A stretch of DNA of 52,357 nucleotides from Candidatus Palauibacter denitrificans (GCA_009841015.1 VXMQ01000002.1:1-52357); one strand, 5' to 3'; counted from the stretch's first letter, positions 24,849 to 34,685 are shown. Made by a program: numbers and translations. The notes: generated by a model from the sequence alone, not told the origin.

Positions 24849-26288
24849 ATGATGACCGCCCGACGCCGTTCTCTCTTTGCCCTCGCCTTGGCGCCGGTCG
24901 CCGCGGCGCTGCTGTCCTCCGATGCGCGAGCGCAGGAAGCGATGGAGGACTTCATCGCGGTGCAGGCGCCCACCGTCGCGCTCACGAACGTGAAGGTGAT
25001 CGACGGGACCGGCGGCCCGGCTCGCGAGGGTCAGACCATCGTCATCCGGGACGGCCGCATCGCCGACATCGGCCCCGCCGACGAAGTGGCTGGCCGGATC
25101 CGGAACGCGCAGGTGCTCGACCTCTCCGGGCATACCGTCATCCCCGGCCTCATCGGGCTGCACAACCACAGCTACTACACGGGCGGGAACGGTCGCGCGG
25201 CGCAGCTCTCCTTCTCCGGGTCGCGACTCTACCTGGCCTCCGGCGTGACGACGATCCGGACGACGGGGGCGCGCGCGCCGTACGAGGAGATCAACCTCAA
25301 GCGGGCCATCGACGAGGGGCGCACCATTGGCCCGAACATGTTCACGACCGGTCCCTACCTCACCGGGCAGGAGGGTTCGCAGTCGATGGCCCAGCTCGAG
25401 GGGCCGGAGCAGGCGCGGCGCCTCGTCCGCTACTGGGCCGAGGAGGGCGTGCCCTGGTTCAAGGCGTACACCTGGATCAGCCGCGAGGAACTCGGCGCGG
25501 CGATCGACGAGGCGCACCGGCACGGCGTGAAGGTGACGGCCCACCTCTGCTCCGTCGGATACCAGGAGGCGGTGGCGCTCGGGATCGACAACCTGGAGCA
25601 CGGCCTGCTCGCGAACAGCGAGTACTTCCCCGGGAAGGAGCCGGACGACTGCCCGTCGGGGTTCCGGAACGGCTACGCCGACCTCGATGTGGATTCCGAG
25701 GAGGTGCAGGAGACGTTCCGCATGATGATCGAGAACGACGTCGCGATGACCTCCACGCTGGCCGTGTACGAGATCTCCGTGCCTGGCCGGGGTCCGATCG
25801 ACGAGCGCGTCTACGACATCCTCGCCCCGGAAATCGCCGCGGAAGTGAGGGAAATCGCGGACCTGCGGCGGAACGCGACCCTCGACTCCGGGATCGGCAT
25901 CCACCCCGACGTCTACCAAAAGGCGCTCGAGTACGAATACGCCTTCGTGCAGGCCGGGGGCACGCTCGCGGCCGGGGTCGACCCGACCGGGTACGGCGCG
26001 GCGCCTCCGGGCTACGGCGACCAGAAGAACTACGAACTGCTGCTCGAGGCCGGCTTCACGCCCGCCGAGGTCGTCCGGATCATGAGCGCGAACGGCGCCA
26101 CGGTGCTGGGGATCGACGACGAGACGGGAACGATCGAGGTCGGCAAGGTCGCGGATCTGGTCGTGCTGGCGGGCGACCCGGAGGCGGACGGCCACATCCG
26201 CGAGACGCGCATCGTGTTCAAGGGGGGTGTGGGCTGGGACGCGCCCAAACTCATCGAGTCGGTTCGCGGCATCGTCGGCATCCGCTGA
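24849..26288 (+). CDS. Exported metal-dependent amidohydrolase
   Basis: 479 aa from ATG 24849 (AAAGGA 7 bases before). Signal peptide to SSDARAQ. Composite imidazolonepropionase/dihydroorotase-type amidohydrolase: an N-terminal beta-sandwich (NVKVIDGTGGPAREGQTIVI), HxH at H105/H107 in GLHNHSYYTG, a Lys in VPWFKAYTW, His in VKVTAHLCSV and NLEHGLLA, Asp in AAGVDPTGYG, and the closing GTIEVGKVADLVVLAGDP. A likely prolidase- or imidazolonepropionase-like hydrolase acting outside the cytoplasm; the substrate is unknown. Together with the multicopper oxidase it may form one degradation route. Confidence 0.9.
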   Translation: MMTARRRSLFALALAPVAAALLSSDARAQEAMEDFIAVQAPTVALTNVKVIDGTGGPAREGQTIVIRDGRIADIGPADEVAGRIRNAQVLDLSGHTVIPGLIGLHNHSYYTGGNGRAAQLSFSGSRLYLASGVTTIRTTGARAPYEEINLKRAIDEGRTIGPNMFTTGPYLTGQEGSQSMAQLEGPEQARRLVRYWAEEGVPWFKAYTWISREELGAAIDEAHRHGVKVTAHLCSVGYQEAVALGIDNLEHGLLANSEYFPGKEPDDCPSGFRNGYADLDVDSEEVQETFRMMIENDVAMTSTLAVYEISVPGRGPIDERVYDILAPEIAAEVREIADLRRNATLDSGIGIHPDVYQKALEYEYAFVQAGGTLAAGVDPTGYGAAPPGYGDQKNYELLLEAGFTPAEVVRIMSANGATVLGIDDETGTIEVGKVADLVVLAGDPEADGHIRETRIVFKGGVGWDAPKLIESVRGIVGIR

Positions 26289-26334
26289 CCGGCCGTCCCC
26301 GGTGAACTCGCCACTGGCCGCCTCGCGAGGAGAG

Positions 26335-27537
26335 GTGTCGGTCCGCATCTCGGGCCTGACGATCATCGCTCTCCTGGCCGGTGTCCTCGGCGGCCCGCGG
26401 CCCGCAGCCGCGCAGGTGACCCCTGCAGACTCCGCGGCCGTGCTCGTGGCGACGGCGGGCGACTTCGAGGAGCGCGGCGAACTCGACGTCGCCCGGGCCC
26501 TGTATGAGGAGGTCGTCCGCCGCTACCCCGACACCCCGGGTGCGGCGCTGGCCCGGGCTCGGCTGGAAGGGTTGGGGGCGCCGGCGGGGGCTGTGCCGGC
26601 AGGGCTGGGGCAGGGCGGCGTCGCGCAGGACCGGCGCGGCGATACGGAATTCCGTGTCTGGTCGACGCTATACGGTCTGTGGCTGGGGGGCGTCGCCGTG
26701 CCCACGCTGGCCGATGCGACCAGTTCGGAGTCGCACGGCGTCGGACTTCTGCTCGGCGGGCCGGTGGGTTACGTGGCCGGCCGCGTGTTCTCTCCGTCCC
26801 TCTCGGTGGGACGGTCGCGCACGATCAGCTGGGCCGGCACGTGGGGCACCTGGCAGGGACTGGGCTGGGCGCACGCGCTGAATCTGGGCGCCGATCCGGA
26901 CTGCGAGTACTGCGATCCGGACGACCAGGAGGCCTTCACTGCGGCAGTGGCCGGCGGACTGGCCGGGATCGCCACGGCCGCGCTCCTCGCGCGCGACACT
27001 TCGGAGGGTACGGCGTCGGCGACGTACCTCGGCAGCCTGTGGGGGACGTGGTTCGGCCTCGGGGGAGCGGTCACGCTGGACCTGGAGGACGACGCGATGT
27101 GGGCAAGCACGCTGCTCGTGGGCAACGCGGGCCTGATCGCCGGAGCGCTGGCCGGGGGCCGATTCGACCTGTCCTCCCGTCGCGCGCACCTCATCAGCCT
27201 GGGAGGTCTGATCGGCGGTTTCGGCGGGGTCGGCATTGCGCTCATCACGAAACCGGACAGCGACAGCGGCGCGTTCGTGATTCCGCTCGCGACGAGCCTC
27301 GCGGGTCTGGGCCTGGGGGTCCTGCTGACCCCGGAGGACGACGGCGCTCCGGAGGGCGAGTCGAGCGCGGCCGGCGCGGCGTCCGGTTCGTTGTCGCCCG
27401 CCCTCCTGAACTGGTCGGACGGAGGGCGGCTCGAGGTCGGCCTCCCGCTGCCGTTCGCCACGACCGTCGCCGACCCGCGGCGGAACGGGCAGCGGCACAC
27501 CGCCTGGAACGTCCCGCTCGTCAGTCTGCGCTTCTGA
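26335..27537 (+). CDS. Exported/membrane protein of unknown function with TPR-like N-terminus
   Basis: 400 aa if it starts at GTG 26335 (AGGAG only 2 bases upstream); GTG 26302 is an alternative adding 11 residues. A signal sequence (SGLTIIALLAGVLGGPRPAAAQ) is followed by a TPR-like pair (GDFEERGELDVARALYEEVV, YPDTPGAALARARLEGL). Several glycine-rich hydrophobic stretches follow, such as GVGLLLGGPVGYVAGRVF, AGGLAGIATAALLARD, GNAGLIAGALAGGRF and LGGLIGGFGGVGIALI. These look like short glycine-zipper hairpins rather than normal TM helices, so an outer-membrane or scaffold location is possible. The function is unknown. Confidence 0.7.
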   Translation: MSVRISGLTIIALLAGVLGGPRPAAAQVTPADSAAVLVATAGDFEERGELDVARALYEEVVRRYPDTPGAALARARLEGLGAPAGAVPAGLGQGGVAQDRRGDTEFRVWSTLYGLWLGGVAVPTLADATSSESHGVGLLLGGPVGYVAGRVFSPSLSVGRSRTISWAGTWGTWQGLGWAHALNLGADPDCEYCDPDDQEAFTAAVAGGLAGIATAALLARDTSEGTASATYLGSLWGTWFGLGGAVTLDLEDDAMWASTLLVGNAGLIAGALAGGRFDLSSRRAHLISLGGLIGGFGGVGIALITKPDSDSGAFVIPLATSLAGLGLGVLLTPEDDGAPEGESSAAGAASGSLSPALLNWSDGGRLEVGLPLPFATTVADPRRNGQRHTAWNVPLVSLRF

Positions 27538-27542
27538 GCCGT

Positions 27543-28550
27543 ATGCCGGACCGTCCGCTGAAGGACCGGGTGGCCGTCGTCGCCGGCGCGACGCGCGGCG
27601 CCGGGCGCGGCATCGCCCGCATGCTCGGCGAGGTGGGCGCCACCGTCTACTGCACCGGCCGCAGCGTCCGGGGCCATCCCGCCACGCCGGGACGGCCGGA
27701 GACGCTGGAGGAGACCGCGGAACTGGTGACATCGGAGGGCGGCCGGGGCATCGCCGTCCGCGCCGACCACACGGTCGAGTCCGAGGTGGAGCGGCTCTTC
27801 GCCCGCATCCGCGACGAGGCGGGCCGCCTCGACGTCCTCGTGAACGACATCTGGGGCGGCGACGCGCTGACCGAGTGGGGGAAGCCCTTCTGGGAACTCT
27901 CCGTCGCGCAGGGGGCGCAACTGCTGGAGCGCGCCGTCCACACCCACATCATCACGAGCCGGCACGGCGCCCCGCTGATGGTCGAGCGCAACGCCGGCCT
28001 CATCGTCGAGGTCACCGACGGCGACACGTTCGGCTACCGCGGCAACCTCTTCTACGACCTGGCGAAGAACGCGGTCGTCCGGCTCGCTTACGCGATGGCC
28101 GCCGATCTCCACCCGCACGGCGTGACGGCGCTTGCGATCACCCCCGGGTTCCTGCGCTCCGAGGCGGTGCTCGACCACTTCGGCGTCACCGAGGCGAACT
28201 GGCGCGACGCGGTCGAGAAGGACGAGTACTTCGCCGAGTCCGAGACCCCGTGCTACGTCGGCCGCGCGATCGCCGCCCTCGCCGCCGACCCGAACGTCGC
28301 GTCGAAGGCGAGCGGGCTGTTCTCGAGCTGGGCGCTGGCGAAGGAGTACGGCTTCACCGACGTCGACGGACGCCGACCCGACTGGGGCACGTTCTTCCTG
28401 AACAAGGTGCGGAAAATCCTCGAACGGGATGCGCCGCCCGACGAGATGGACGTCTTCGTCATCCGCAGCCGGCTCTACCAGGCGGAACTCGACCCGTCCG
28501 CCACCGAGGAGGCCGACCGCCTCCGCGCCTGGCTCGCCCGACACGAGTAG
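27543..28550 (+). CDS. Short-chain dehydrogenase/reductase
   Basis: 335 aa, starting 5 bases after the upstream stop. Rossmann loop AGATRGAGRGIARMLGE (14-30, TGxxxGxG-like), NDIWGGD in place of the usual NNAG, and the catalytic YxxxK in FYDLAKNAVVRLAYAM (around residues 169-173), followed by TALAITPGFLRSEA. The NDIWGG variant and the C-terminal extension to 335 aa resemble the DHRS1-like branch. It probably uses NADP on an unknown carbonyl substrate. There is no signal peptide, so unlike its two enzyme neighbours it is cytoplasmic. Confidence 0.88.
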   Translation: MPDRPLKDRVAVVAGATRGAGRGIARMLGEVGATVYCTGRSVRGHPATPGRPETLEETAELVTSEGGRGIAVRADHTVESEVERLFARIRDEAGRLDVLVNDIWGGDALTEWGKPFWELSVAQGAQLLERAVHTHIITSRHGAPLMVERNAGLIVEVTDGDTFGYRGNLFYDLAKNAVVRLAYAMAADLHPHGVTALAITPGFLRSEAVLDHFGVTEANWRDAVEKDEYFAESETPCYVGRAIAALAADPNVASKASGLFSSWALAKEYGFTDVDGRRPDWGTFFLNKVRKILERDAPPDEMDVFVIRSRLYQAELDPSATEEADRLRAWLARHE

Positions 28551-28563
28551 CGGATCTCCGGGT

Positions 28564-29733
28564 TCAGTCCCGGCGACCCTCCTCGATCATGTCCCGAACG
28601 GACTGCCCGCCGAGACTGTGCGTCTCCTGGAACGCCTTCAGGTCGTCGATCACCGCCTGACCGCGGGACTCCAGGTAGTCGCGACCCGCGGACATCAGGG
28701 CGACGAAGGCTTCCTCATCCCCCGCTTCGACCGCGTCACGGACGCGTTCCACCGCCACCACGAGTTCCTTCAGGGCGACGTCTCCGTACTCGTTCAGCGA
28801 CTGAATCTCGAAGTACATGTGCGGGTTCTCGCCAGCCAGCGCGCGCGCCACGTCCAACTGGGCCTCGAACGTCGTGCTCGACACGTCCGCGAGGCGCGGC
28901 GTCGTCTCACCGGAGCGAGCCAGCGCCGTGAAGAAGGCGATGTTGAGGGCGTGGGAGAGCCCGAGCACGAACCCCATCACGCGGTCGTGGCTTTCCAGAT
29001 CCATGCGTACGCGCGTGGCCATGGTCGAGGCGAAGAGCGCCTCCGCGCCTTCCGTCGCGCCGGGACAGCCCACGTCCACGAAGATGATGTGTTCCCCGGA
29101 AAGGAGTTCGGTGTCGGGACCGAACATGGGGTGGACGGAGGTGACGCGGACGCCGGCCTCCGCCAGCGCCGTCAGGCCGGAGCGCAGCGGGCTCTTGAGC
29201 GAACCGATGTCGAACACCAGGCCCGGCGGTGCGGTCTCCGCCAACCGTTCGAGGATCTCGTTGGCGATGACCATGGGCGTCGCCACCACGATCAGATCGT
29301 GGTCCAGCACCGTCGCCGTCCAGTCCGCGCGATCCCCCCCGTCGGGGTCGGCGGTCTCCACCTCGAACCCCTGGGAGGAGAGGAAGCGGACGAACCACCC
29401 CCCCATCTTCCCGGAACCGCCGATGACGAGGGCGCGCTTCCCGCCTCCTCTCGCGGCGGCCACCACGCTGCCCTGTTCCTGCACCGCCAGCGACGAACGG
29501 ATCAACGAAAGGACGAGATCCTCGGCCAGCCGCGGCGGGAGCCCGAGCTCGTCCGCGGCGGCGCGGGCCCGCTCGATGACGACCTTCTCCTGCCGGTAGT
29601 CGCGGGGGGCCGTCTGCGAGGCGCGCTTCCGCTCCCCGATCTTCGCCGAGACCGCCTGCCGCCGGGCGACGAGTTCGAGCAACTCGCGGTCGATGCGCGC
29701 GAGTTCGTCTCTGAGTTCATCGAGGTTCGACAC
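28564..29733 (-). CDS. tyrA: Bifunctional chorismate mutase / prephenate dehydrogenase (T-protein)
   Basis: 389 aa. Residues 1-90 are an AroQ chorismate mutase: [55 protein letters not shown]. From about 99 comes the NAD-binding prephenate dehydrogenase: [63 protein letters not shown], and [20 protein letters not shown] carrying the catalytic His. The two domains convert chorismate to prephenate and then to 4-hydroxyphenylpyruvate for tyrosine synthesis. This joined arrangement is best known from enterobacterial TyrA. It lies 21 bases downstream of the transporter, apparently in the same operon. Confidence 0.93.
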   Translation of the reverse strand: MSNLDELRDELARIDRELLELVARRQAVSAKIGERKRASQTAPRDYRQEKVVIERARAAADELGLPPRLAEDLVLSLIRSSLAVQEQGSVVAAARGGGKRALVIGGSGKMGGWFVRFLSSQGFEVETADPDGGDRADWTATVLDHDLIVVATPMVIANEILERLAETAPPGLVFDIGSLKSPLRSGLTALAEAGVRVTSVHPMFGPDTELLSGEHIIFVDVGCPGATEGAEALFASTMATRVRMDLESHDRVMGFVLGLSHALNIAFFTALARSGETTPRLADVSSTTFEAQLDVARALAGENPHMYFEIQSLNEYGDVALKELVVAVERVRDAVEAGDEEAFVALMSAGRDYLESRGQAVIDDLKAFQETHSLGGQSVRDMIEEGRRD

Positions 29734-29754
29734 GTCTCGCTCCAGGAGTCCGGA

Positions 29755-31101
29755 CTATCCGGCGATCACGCGGATCGTCTGCCGCAGCGCGATCCAGCTC
29801 ACGTACGCCAGCAGAGGCGGCGCCACATAGCGAATCAGGAAGCGCGCCGTCGGAATCAGGCGGGCGAACCGGGGTGAGGCTCCGATTCGCAGTTCCTCCC
29901 CCGGGTGCTTCATCACCCAGCCCACCAGCACCGCGATGGCGAGTACGCCCAGCACGGTGAGGAGTTCCGCAGCGACCTGGTCCATGATTCCCAGCGCGCC
30001 GAGGGAAAGCGCCGGCGCGATCCCGATCGCGGCGATCAGGAGGCCCGAAGCGAGCGTCGCCCGGCGGCGCGTCCAGCCCCATTCGTCGATGAGAATCGAA
30101 GCCGCCACCTCCAGCAGCGAGACGGCGGAGGTGATCGCCGCCACGATCACGGCGCTGAAGAACAGCGTGCCGACGATTCGGCCCATCGCCTCCATCTGCG
30201 CGAACGCGCTCGGAAGCGAGATGAAGAGGACGCCCAGAGTACTCTCTCCCACGTCCTCCGACAGCCCGAGTCCGAACACGATCGGGAACACGACGAGCCC
30301 CGCGACGAAGGCGACGGAGAAATCCGAGAGCGCGATCACGGTGCTCTCGCGTCCGAGGTTCGTGCGCTTCGAGAGGTAGGAGGAGTAGGTGACCATGATC
30401 CCCATCCCCACGCTCAGCGAATAGAAGGCGTGGGCGGCCGCGCCCTGGAGCACGACGGGGTCCAGCAGTTCGTTCAGCGACGGGGAGAGGTAGAAGCGGT
30501 ATCCCTCCGCGGCGCCCGGCAGCGTCGCGGCCCAGATCGCGAGGCCGATGAGGAGGAGGAAGAGGAGCGGCATGAGCAGCATGCTCGCCCGCTCGATCCC
30601 CCTGCGGACGCCGAACGCCACGATCCCGACCGTCGCGCCGATCGACGCCAGGTGAAAGACAACCGCCGAGGGGCCGGACGCGACCGACTCGTATCGCCCC
30701 GCGGCGTCGGCGTGGAATCCGGTGGTGAGCCCGTCGAGGGCGTAGCGGAGGGCCCAGCCCGTGATGACCGACAGGTAGGCCATGATCACGGTCGACGTCA
30801 CGAGGAAGAGGAGCCCGGCCGCCGCCCAGCGCTTGCCGCCGACCGCGCGCAGGGCGCCGATCGCGGACCGTCGCGCGCGCCGGCCCACGGCGAACTCCGC
30901 CAGCATCATCGGCACGCCGATGAGGAACGCCATGCAGACGTAGGCCACGAGGAAGGCGGCGCCGCCGCCCTCGGCCGTCTGGTAGGGGAAGCGCCACATG
31001 TTCCCCAACCCGACGGCGGACCCCACCGCGGCGAGCACGAAACCGACCCGGCTGCCGAAGCGTTCGCGGGCGGATGGGGGAGTGTCGTGTGCCTGGTTCA
31101 A
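29755..31101 (-). CDS. Sodium-dependent NSS (SNF) family transporter
   Basis: 448 aa from TTG 31101, which has GAGGA 8 bases upstream; no ATG or GTG sits suitably, and the longer frame upstream lacks family similarity. The NSS signature is plain: RFGSRVGFVLAAVGSAVGLG, NMWRFPYQTAEGGGAAFLV, GVPMMLAEFAVGRRA, and AAHAFYSLSVGMGIMVTYSS. About 11-12 hydrophobic segments. It imports an amino acid or amine with Na+. Placement directly before tyrA suggests, without proof, an aromatic amino acid substrate. Confidence 0.9.
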   Translation of the reverse strand: MNQAHDTPPSARERFGSRVGFVLAAVGSAVGLGNMWRFPYQTAEGGGAAFLVAYVCMAFLIGVPMMLAEFAVGRRARRSAIGALRAVGGKRWAAAGLLFLVTSTVIMAYLSVITGWALRYALDGLTTGFHADAAGRYESVASGPSAVVFHLASIGATVGIVAFGVRRGIERASMLLMPLLFLLLIGLAIWAATLPGAAEGYRFYLSPSLNELLDPVVLQGAAAHAFYSLSVGMGIMVTYSSYLSKRTNLGRESTVIALSDFSVAFVAGLVVFPIVFGLGLSEDVGESTLGVLFISLPSAFAQMEAMGRIVGTLFFSAVIVAAITSAVSLLEVAASILIDEWGWTRRRATLASGLLIAAIGIAPALSLGALGIMDQVAAELLTVLGVLAIAVLVGWVMKHPGEELRIGASPRFARLIPTARFLIRYVAPPLLAYVSWIALRQTIRVIAG

Positions 31102-31229
31102 GTGGCGGGTCCTCGACCGGATGTCCTTGCAGGCGGGTGCGTGAGAGTGTCGCCGACGGACGCCGCCCCCCGCAAGGTCGCGTGCCCTGCGGCGGTCCGA
31201 CGCGGGGTCCCGTCGCGGGCCGCCAGCCG

Positions 31230-31259
31230 TTGCGCGTTCGGGTTCCGCCGGGGGATTAT
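31230..31259 (+). promoter_or_regulatory. Weak candidate promoter for the PLP enzyme
   Basis: TTGCGC (31230-31235), 18 bases, then GATTAT (31254-31259, 4/6 to TATAAT), in the 227-base divergent gap between the transporter and the PLP enzyme. The remainder of the gap shows nothing else I can support. Confidence 0.25.
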
Positions 31260-31328
31260 CGACGATGCCCCGGCGGACCCTGACCCGGGCCCGGCCGCTA
31301 CCCCATCCAGCCGAGAGAGACGGCGCCC

Positions 31329-32315
31329 GTGACGGCACATGTCGAGATCCCCGGACTCACGCTGACCCGCGAGGACTTCGAGCGCGCGCGGGAGCACGTC
31401 GCGCCGCACGTCTACCACACGCCGCTGCTCACTTCGCGCTCGCTCGGCGAGGCCTCCGGGTTCGACATCAGGCTGAAGGCCGAGCTCTTTCAGAGGGGCG
31501 GTTCCTACAAGGTGCGGGGGCCGCTGAACGTGATGGCCCACATGAGCGGGGAGGAGAAGGCGCGGGGCATCATCTGCTCCTCCGCGGGGAACCACGCGCA
31601 GGGCGTCGCGCTGGCCGCCCGCCTGTACGGGATTCCCGCCGTCGTGGTCATGGCCGAGAACGCGACGCCGGCCAAGGTCGCGGCCACGGAAGGGTACGGC
31701 GCCGAGGTCGTCCTCCACGGGTCGATATGGGATGAGGCGAACGAGCGGGCGCTCGAACTCGTCGAGAAGCGCGGACTCACGTACGTGCACCCCTTCGACC
31801 ACCCGCGGCTGATCGCGGGGCAGGGCACGCTGGGTCTCGAGATCCTCGAGGACTGGCCGGAGGTCGAAGTCGTCGTCATCCCGATCGGGGGCGGGGGCTT
31901 GATCTCGGGTAACGCGATGTCCCTGAAGAGCGTGAACCCCGATATCCGGGTGATCGGCGTGGAATCTTCGGGGGCGCCCGCCATGAAGCGCACGGTCGAA
32001 TCCGGAGAGATGGTGACCCTGGAGACCGTGGACTGCGCGATCGACGGGCTCAAGGTGATGCGGGTCGGCGACAACACGGCGTCCGTCGTGAGCCGTTTCG
32101 TGGAGCGCGTCGTCACGCTTCCCGACGAGGACATCTTCGACGCCATGCTGTGGCTGATGACGCGGGCGAAGCTCGTGACCGAGGGCGCGGCCGCGGCGCC
32201 GGTCGCCGCCGTCCTCCACGGCCTCATCGACGCGCCGCCGGGGACGAAGGTCGCGTGCGTCCTCAGCGGCGGGAACCTCGATGTCGAACAGTTGAGGGGG
32301 CTGAGCTGGAACTGA
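31329..32315 (+). CDS. PLP-dependent threonine/serine dehydratase-like enzyme
   Basis: 328 aa from GTG 31329. Fold-type II PLP enzyme: RGGSYKVRGPLNVM with the Schiff-base K61, SSAGNHAQGVALAA (substrate-binding loop), IPIGGGGLISGNAM (PLP phosphate loop) and ending ACVLSGGNLDVEQL with SGGN. This is the short form without an ACT domain, as in catabolic threonine dehydratase or serine racemase. It would make 2-oxobutyrate or pyruvate plus ammonia. GSYK rather than GSFK is a conservative change. Substrate (Thr, Ser or D/L racemisation) cannot be told from sequence alone. Confidence 0.88.
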   Translation: MTAHVEIPGLTLTREDFERAREHVAPHVYHTPLLTSRSLGEASGFDIRLKAELFQRGGSYKVRGPLNVMAHMSGEEKARGIICSSAGNHAQGVALAARLYGIPAVVVMAENATPAKVAATEGYGAEVVLHGSIWDEANERALELVEKRGLTYVHPFDHPRLIAGQGTLGLEILEDWPEVEVVVIPIGGGGLISGNAMSLKSVNPDIRVIGVESSGAPAMKRTVESGEMVTLETVDCAIDGLKVMRVGDNTASVVSRFVERVVTLPDEDIFDAMLWLMTRAKLVTEGAAAAPVAAVLHGLIDAPPGTKVACVLSGGNLDVEQLRGLSWN

Positions 32316-34546
32316 ACGGCGGTCGCCGCCTCGCCCCGCTGGTCTCCCTGCTTGGCTCGCTGGTGCCGGCGGCTGCCACGGCGCAGGAGCCGGGCCAGGA
32401 GGGACCGGCCCGGATCGCGGTCGAATCCGCGCCCCGCCCTACCGCCGCGGCCCTGCGCGCGGAGGCGCCACCCATCGTGGACGGCCGCCTCGACGATCCC
32501 GTCTGGCGGCAGGCTCAACCCCTCACCGGATTCGTCCAGTCCCGTCCCGACACCGGTGCGCCCGCCACCGAAAACACCGTCGTCTACTTCGTGTACGACG
32601 ACCAGGCCCTCTACATCGGGGCGATCTGCTACGACTCGGAGCCCGAACGCTACTTCATCTCCAGCCTGAAGCAGGACTTCAACAGCGGATCCTCGGACGT
32701 CTTCGGCGTGGCGCTCGACACGTACCTCGACCGCCGCAACGGGTTCATGTTCCTCGTGAATCCCGGCGGGGCGCTCAAGGACGTCCAGTTGTTCGACGAC
32801 AGCCGTTCCGAGAACCAGGCGTGGGAAGGCCCCATTCGCGTCGAGACGACCCGTCACGACGAGGGGTGGACGGTGGAGATCGAGATCCCCTTCTCCACCC
32901 TCCGCTTCAATCCCTCGGAGGAGGACCAGACGTGGGGACTCCAGATCCTGCGCCGCATCCGGCGCAAGGCGGAGGACACGTTCTGGGCGCCGCTCGACAG
33001 GCGCGACCAGATCCACAAGATGTCGAAGGCGGGGACGCTGACCGGATTCCGCGGCGTGGGGCCGGGACTCAACCTGCGCGTGAAGCCCTACGCCCTCGCG
33101 CAGGATCAGACGGGGACGCTCGTCGACGAAGGGCGCGCCGGCAGCCAGGCCGACCTCGGGTTCGACGTCAAGTTCGGGGTCACGCCGGGGCTTACGCTCG
33201 ACCTCACCTACAACACGGACTTCGCCCAGGTGGAGGTCGACCAGGAGCAGGTCAACCTGACCCGCTTCCCACTCTTCTTCCCCGAGAAACGGGACTTCTT
33301 CGTCGAGAACTCCGGCACCTTCGCCTTCGGCGACCAGTCGGAACGCAGCTACCGGACCGGCGTCTCGCTGCGCGACCTCACCCTCTTCCACTCGCGCCGC
33401 ATCGGGCTCACGGGGAGGGGGGAGCCGATCCCCATCCTCGGCGGCGCGCGGCTCACGGGCCGGACGGCCGGGTTCGAGGTCGGCCTGATGAACCTCCAGA
33501 CCCGGTCCAGCCGCGGCCTCCCGGCTGAGAACTTCTCCGTCATGCGGGCGCGCCGGAGCGTGTTCGGGACGTCGGACGTGGGGGCGATCTTCATCAACCG
33601 GGAGGCGACCGGCTCGGACATCGAAGGACACCCCGACTTCAACCGCAACGTGGGGTTCGATGCGAACCTGAGGCCGCTCCCGTCGCTGCTCCTCGCTCCG
33701 TTCCTCGCCTGGACGGACTCGCCGGATGCCGACGGGAACGCTTTTGCGGGCCGGATGTGGGCCGGCTGGCGCGACGAACTGTGGGACGTGTCGGCGCTGT
33801 GGCGCCACGTGGGAGAGGACTTCAACCCCACCGTCGGCTTCGTGCGCCGGCGCGACATCCGCCAGAGCTACGCGACGGTGGGGCTCCACCCGCGGCCTCC
33901 GGTGCCCGGCGTGCAGGAGGTCAATCCCTGGGTCGAGCTCGACTACATCCGGGATCTCGAATCCGTCCTCGTGACGCGGAGGCGGACGGCGGGATTCGGG
34001 ATCTCGTTCCTGAACGGGAGCGGGCTCACGCTGAACTACACGGACCGGTTCGAACTCCTGCGGGAGCCCTTCCGGGTCTCGAGGGACGCGACGATTCCGA
34101 CCGGCCGCTACGACTTCGGTTCGGGCTCGGTGCAGTACCGGTCGGCGCCGGGCCGGGCGCTGACGGGGTTCGTTCGCGTCGAGCGCGGCGGGTTCTTCGA
34201 TGGGACGCTGACGTCGCTGTCGGGCGGCCTCATGTGGCGGCCGAGCCATCACCTCTCCGTCGATCTCTCGGCGAACCACAACGACATCTCGCTCCCGGAC
34301 GGGGCGTTCACGGCGGACGTCTTCGGGGGTCGGGTCGACTACGGCCTCTCGACGAAGGTCTTCGCGAGCGCCTTCGTCCAGTACAATGCGGCCGAGGACC
34401 AGTTCGTCACGAACGTGCGCTTCAACTACCTGTATTCGCCGCTCAGCGACATCTTCCTCGTCTACACGGAGCGCCGCGACCTGGCCGCCGGCATGACGGT
34501 CGAGCGCGTCCTCGCCGCCAAGGTGTCCAGGTCCATCGGCTTCTGA
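32306..34546 (+). CDS. DUF5916 outer-membrane-type protein with CBM9-like N-terminal domain
   Basis: 746 aa if read from CTG 32306, which has GAGGGGG (32294-32300) 5 bases upstream and gives a good signal (ELNGGRRLAPLVSLLGSL... to ATAQ). The only standard in-frame alternative nearby is GTG 32255, within the preceding gene. The mature N-terminus (PPIVDGRLDDPVWRQAQPLT, ENTVVYFVYDDQALYIGAIC) is a CBM9-like sandwich; the rest (LTYNTDFAQVEVDQEQVNL, RFPLFFPEKRDFFVENSGTF) is DUF5916. Its C-terminal beta-strand series ends KVSRSIGF with a final Phe, typical of an outer-membrane barrel. The function is unknown and may concern glycan binding or uptake. Confidence 0.88.
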   Translation: MELNGGRRLAPLVSLLGSLVPAAATAQEPGQEGPARIAVESAPRPTAAALRAEAPPIVDGRLDDPVWRQAQPLTGFVQSRPDTGAPATENTVVYFVYDDQALYIGAICYDSEPERYFISSLKQDFNSGSSDVFGVALDTYLDRRNGFMFLVNPGGALKDVQLFDDSRSENQAWEGPIRVETTRHDEGWTVEIEIPFSTLRFNPSEEDQTWGLQILRRIRRKAEDTFWAPLDRRDQIHKMSKAGTLTGFRGVGPGLNLRVKPYALAQDQTGTLVDEGRAGSQADLGFDVKFGVTPGLTLDLTYNTDFAQVEVDQEQVNLTRFPLFFPEKRDFFVENSGTFAFGDQSERSYRTGVSLRDLTLFHSRRIGLTGRGEPIPILGGARLTGRTAGFEVGLMNLQTRSSRGLPAENFSVMRARRSVFGTSDVGAIFINREATGSDIEGHPDFNRNVGFDANLRPLPSLLLAPFLAWTDSPDADGNAFAGRMWAGWRDELWDVSALWRHVGEDFNPTVGFVRRRDIRQSYATVGLHPRPPVPGVQEVNPWVELDYIRDLESVLVTRRRTAGFGISFLNGSGLTLNYTDRFELLREPFRVSRDATIPTGRYDFGSGSVQYRSAPGRALTGFVRVERGGFFDGTLTSLSGGLMWRPSHHLSVDLSANHNDISLPDGAFTADVFGGRVDYGLSTKVFASAFVQYNAAEDQFVTNVRFNYLYSPLSDIFLVYTERRDLAAGMTVERVLAAKVSRSIGF

Positions 34547-34547
34547 C

Positions 34548-34573
34548 CCACTGTTCTGGCGAACCGACAGTGG
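34548..34573. terminator. Inverted repeat after the DUF5916 gene
   Basis: CCACTGT (34548-34554) and ACAGTGG (34567-34573) form a perfect 7-bp stem around a 12-base loop, starting 1 base after the stop codon at 34546. There is no T-run. It is a possible terminator or protein-binding site in the 139-base gap before the next gene. Confidence 0.35.
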
Positions 34574-34685
34574 AAAGTCCTATCTTGCACAGGCTGGATG
34601 CGGGGAGGGGAAATTGCGTCCAAACGCCGCGCCGGGTCGCGGTGTTTGCCCAGTTGGATTCGGGCGACAGCCGGTGAGGGACCAC

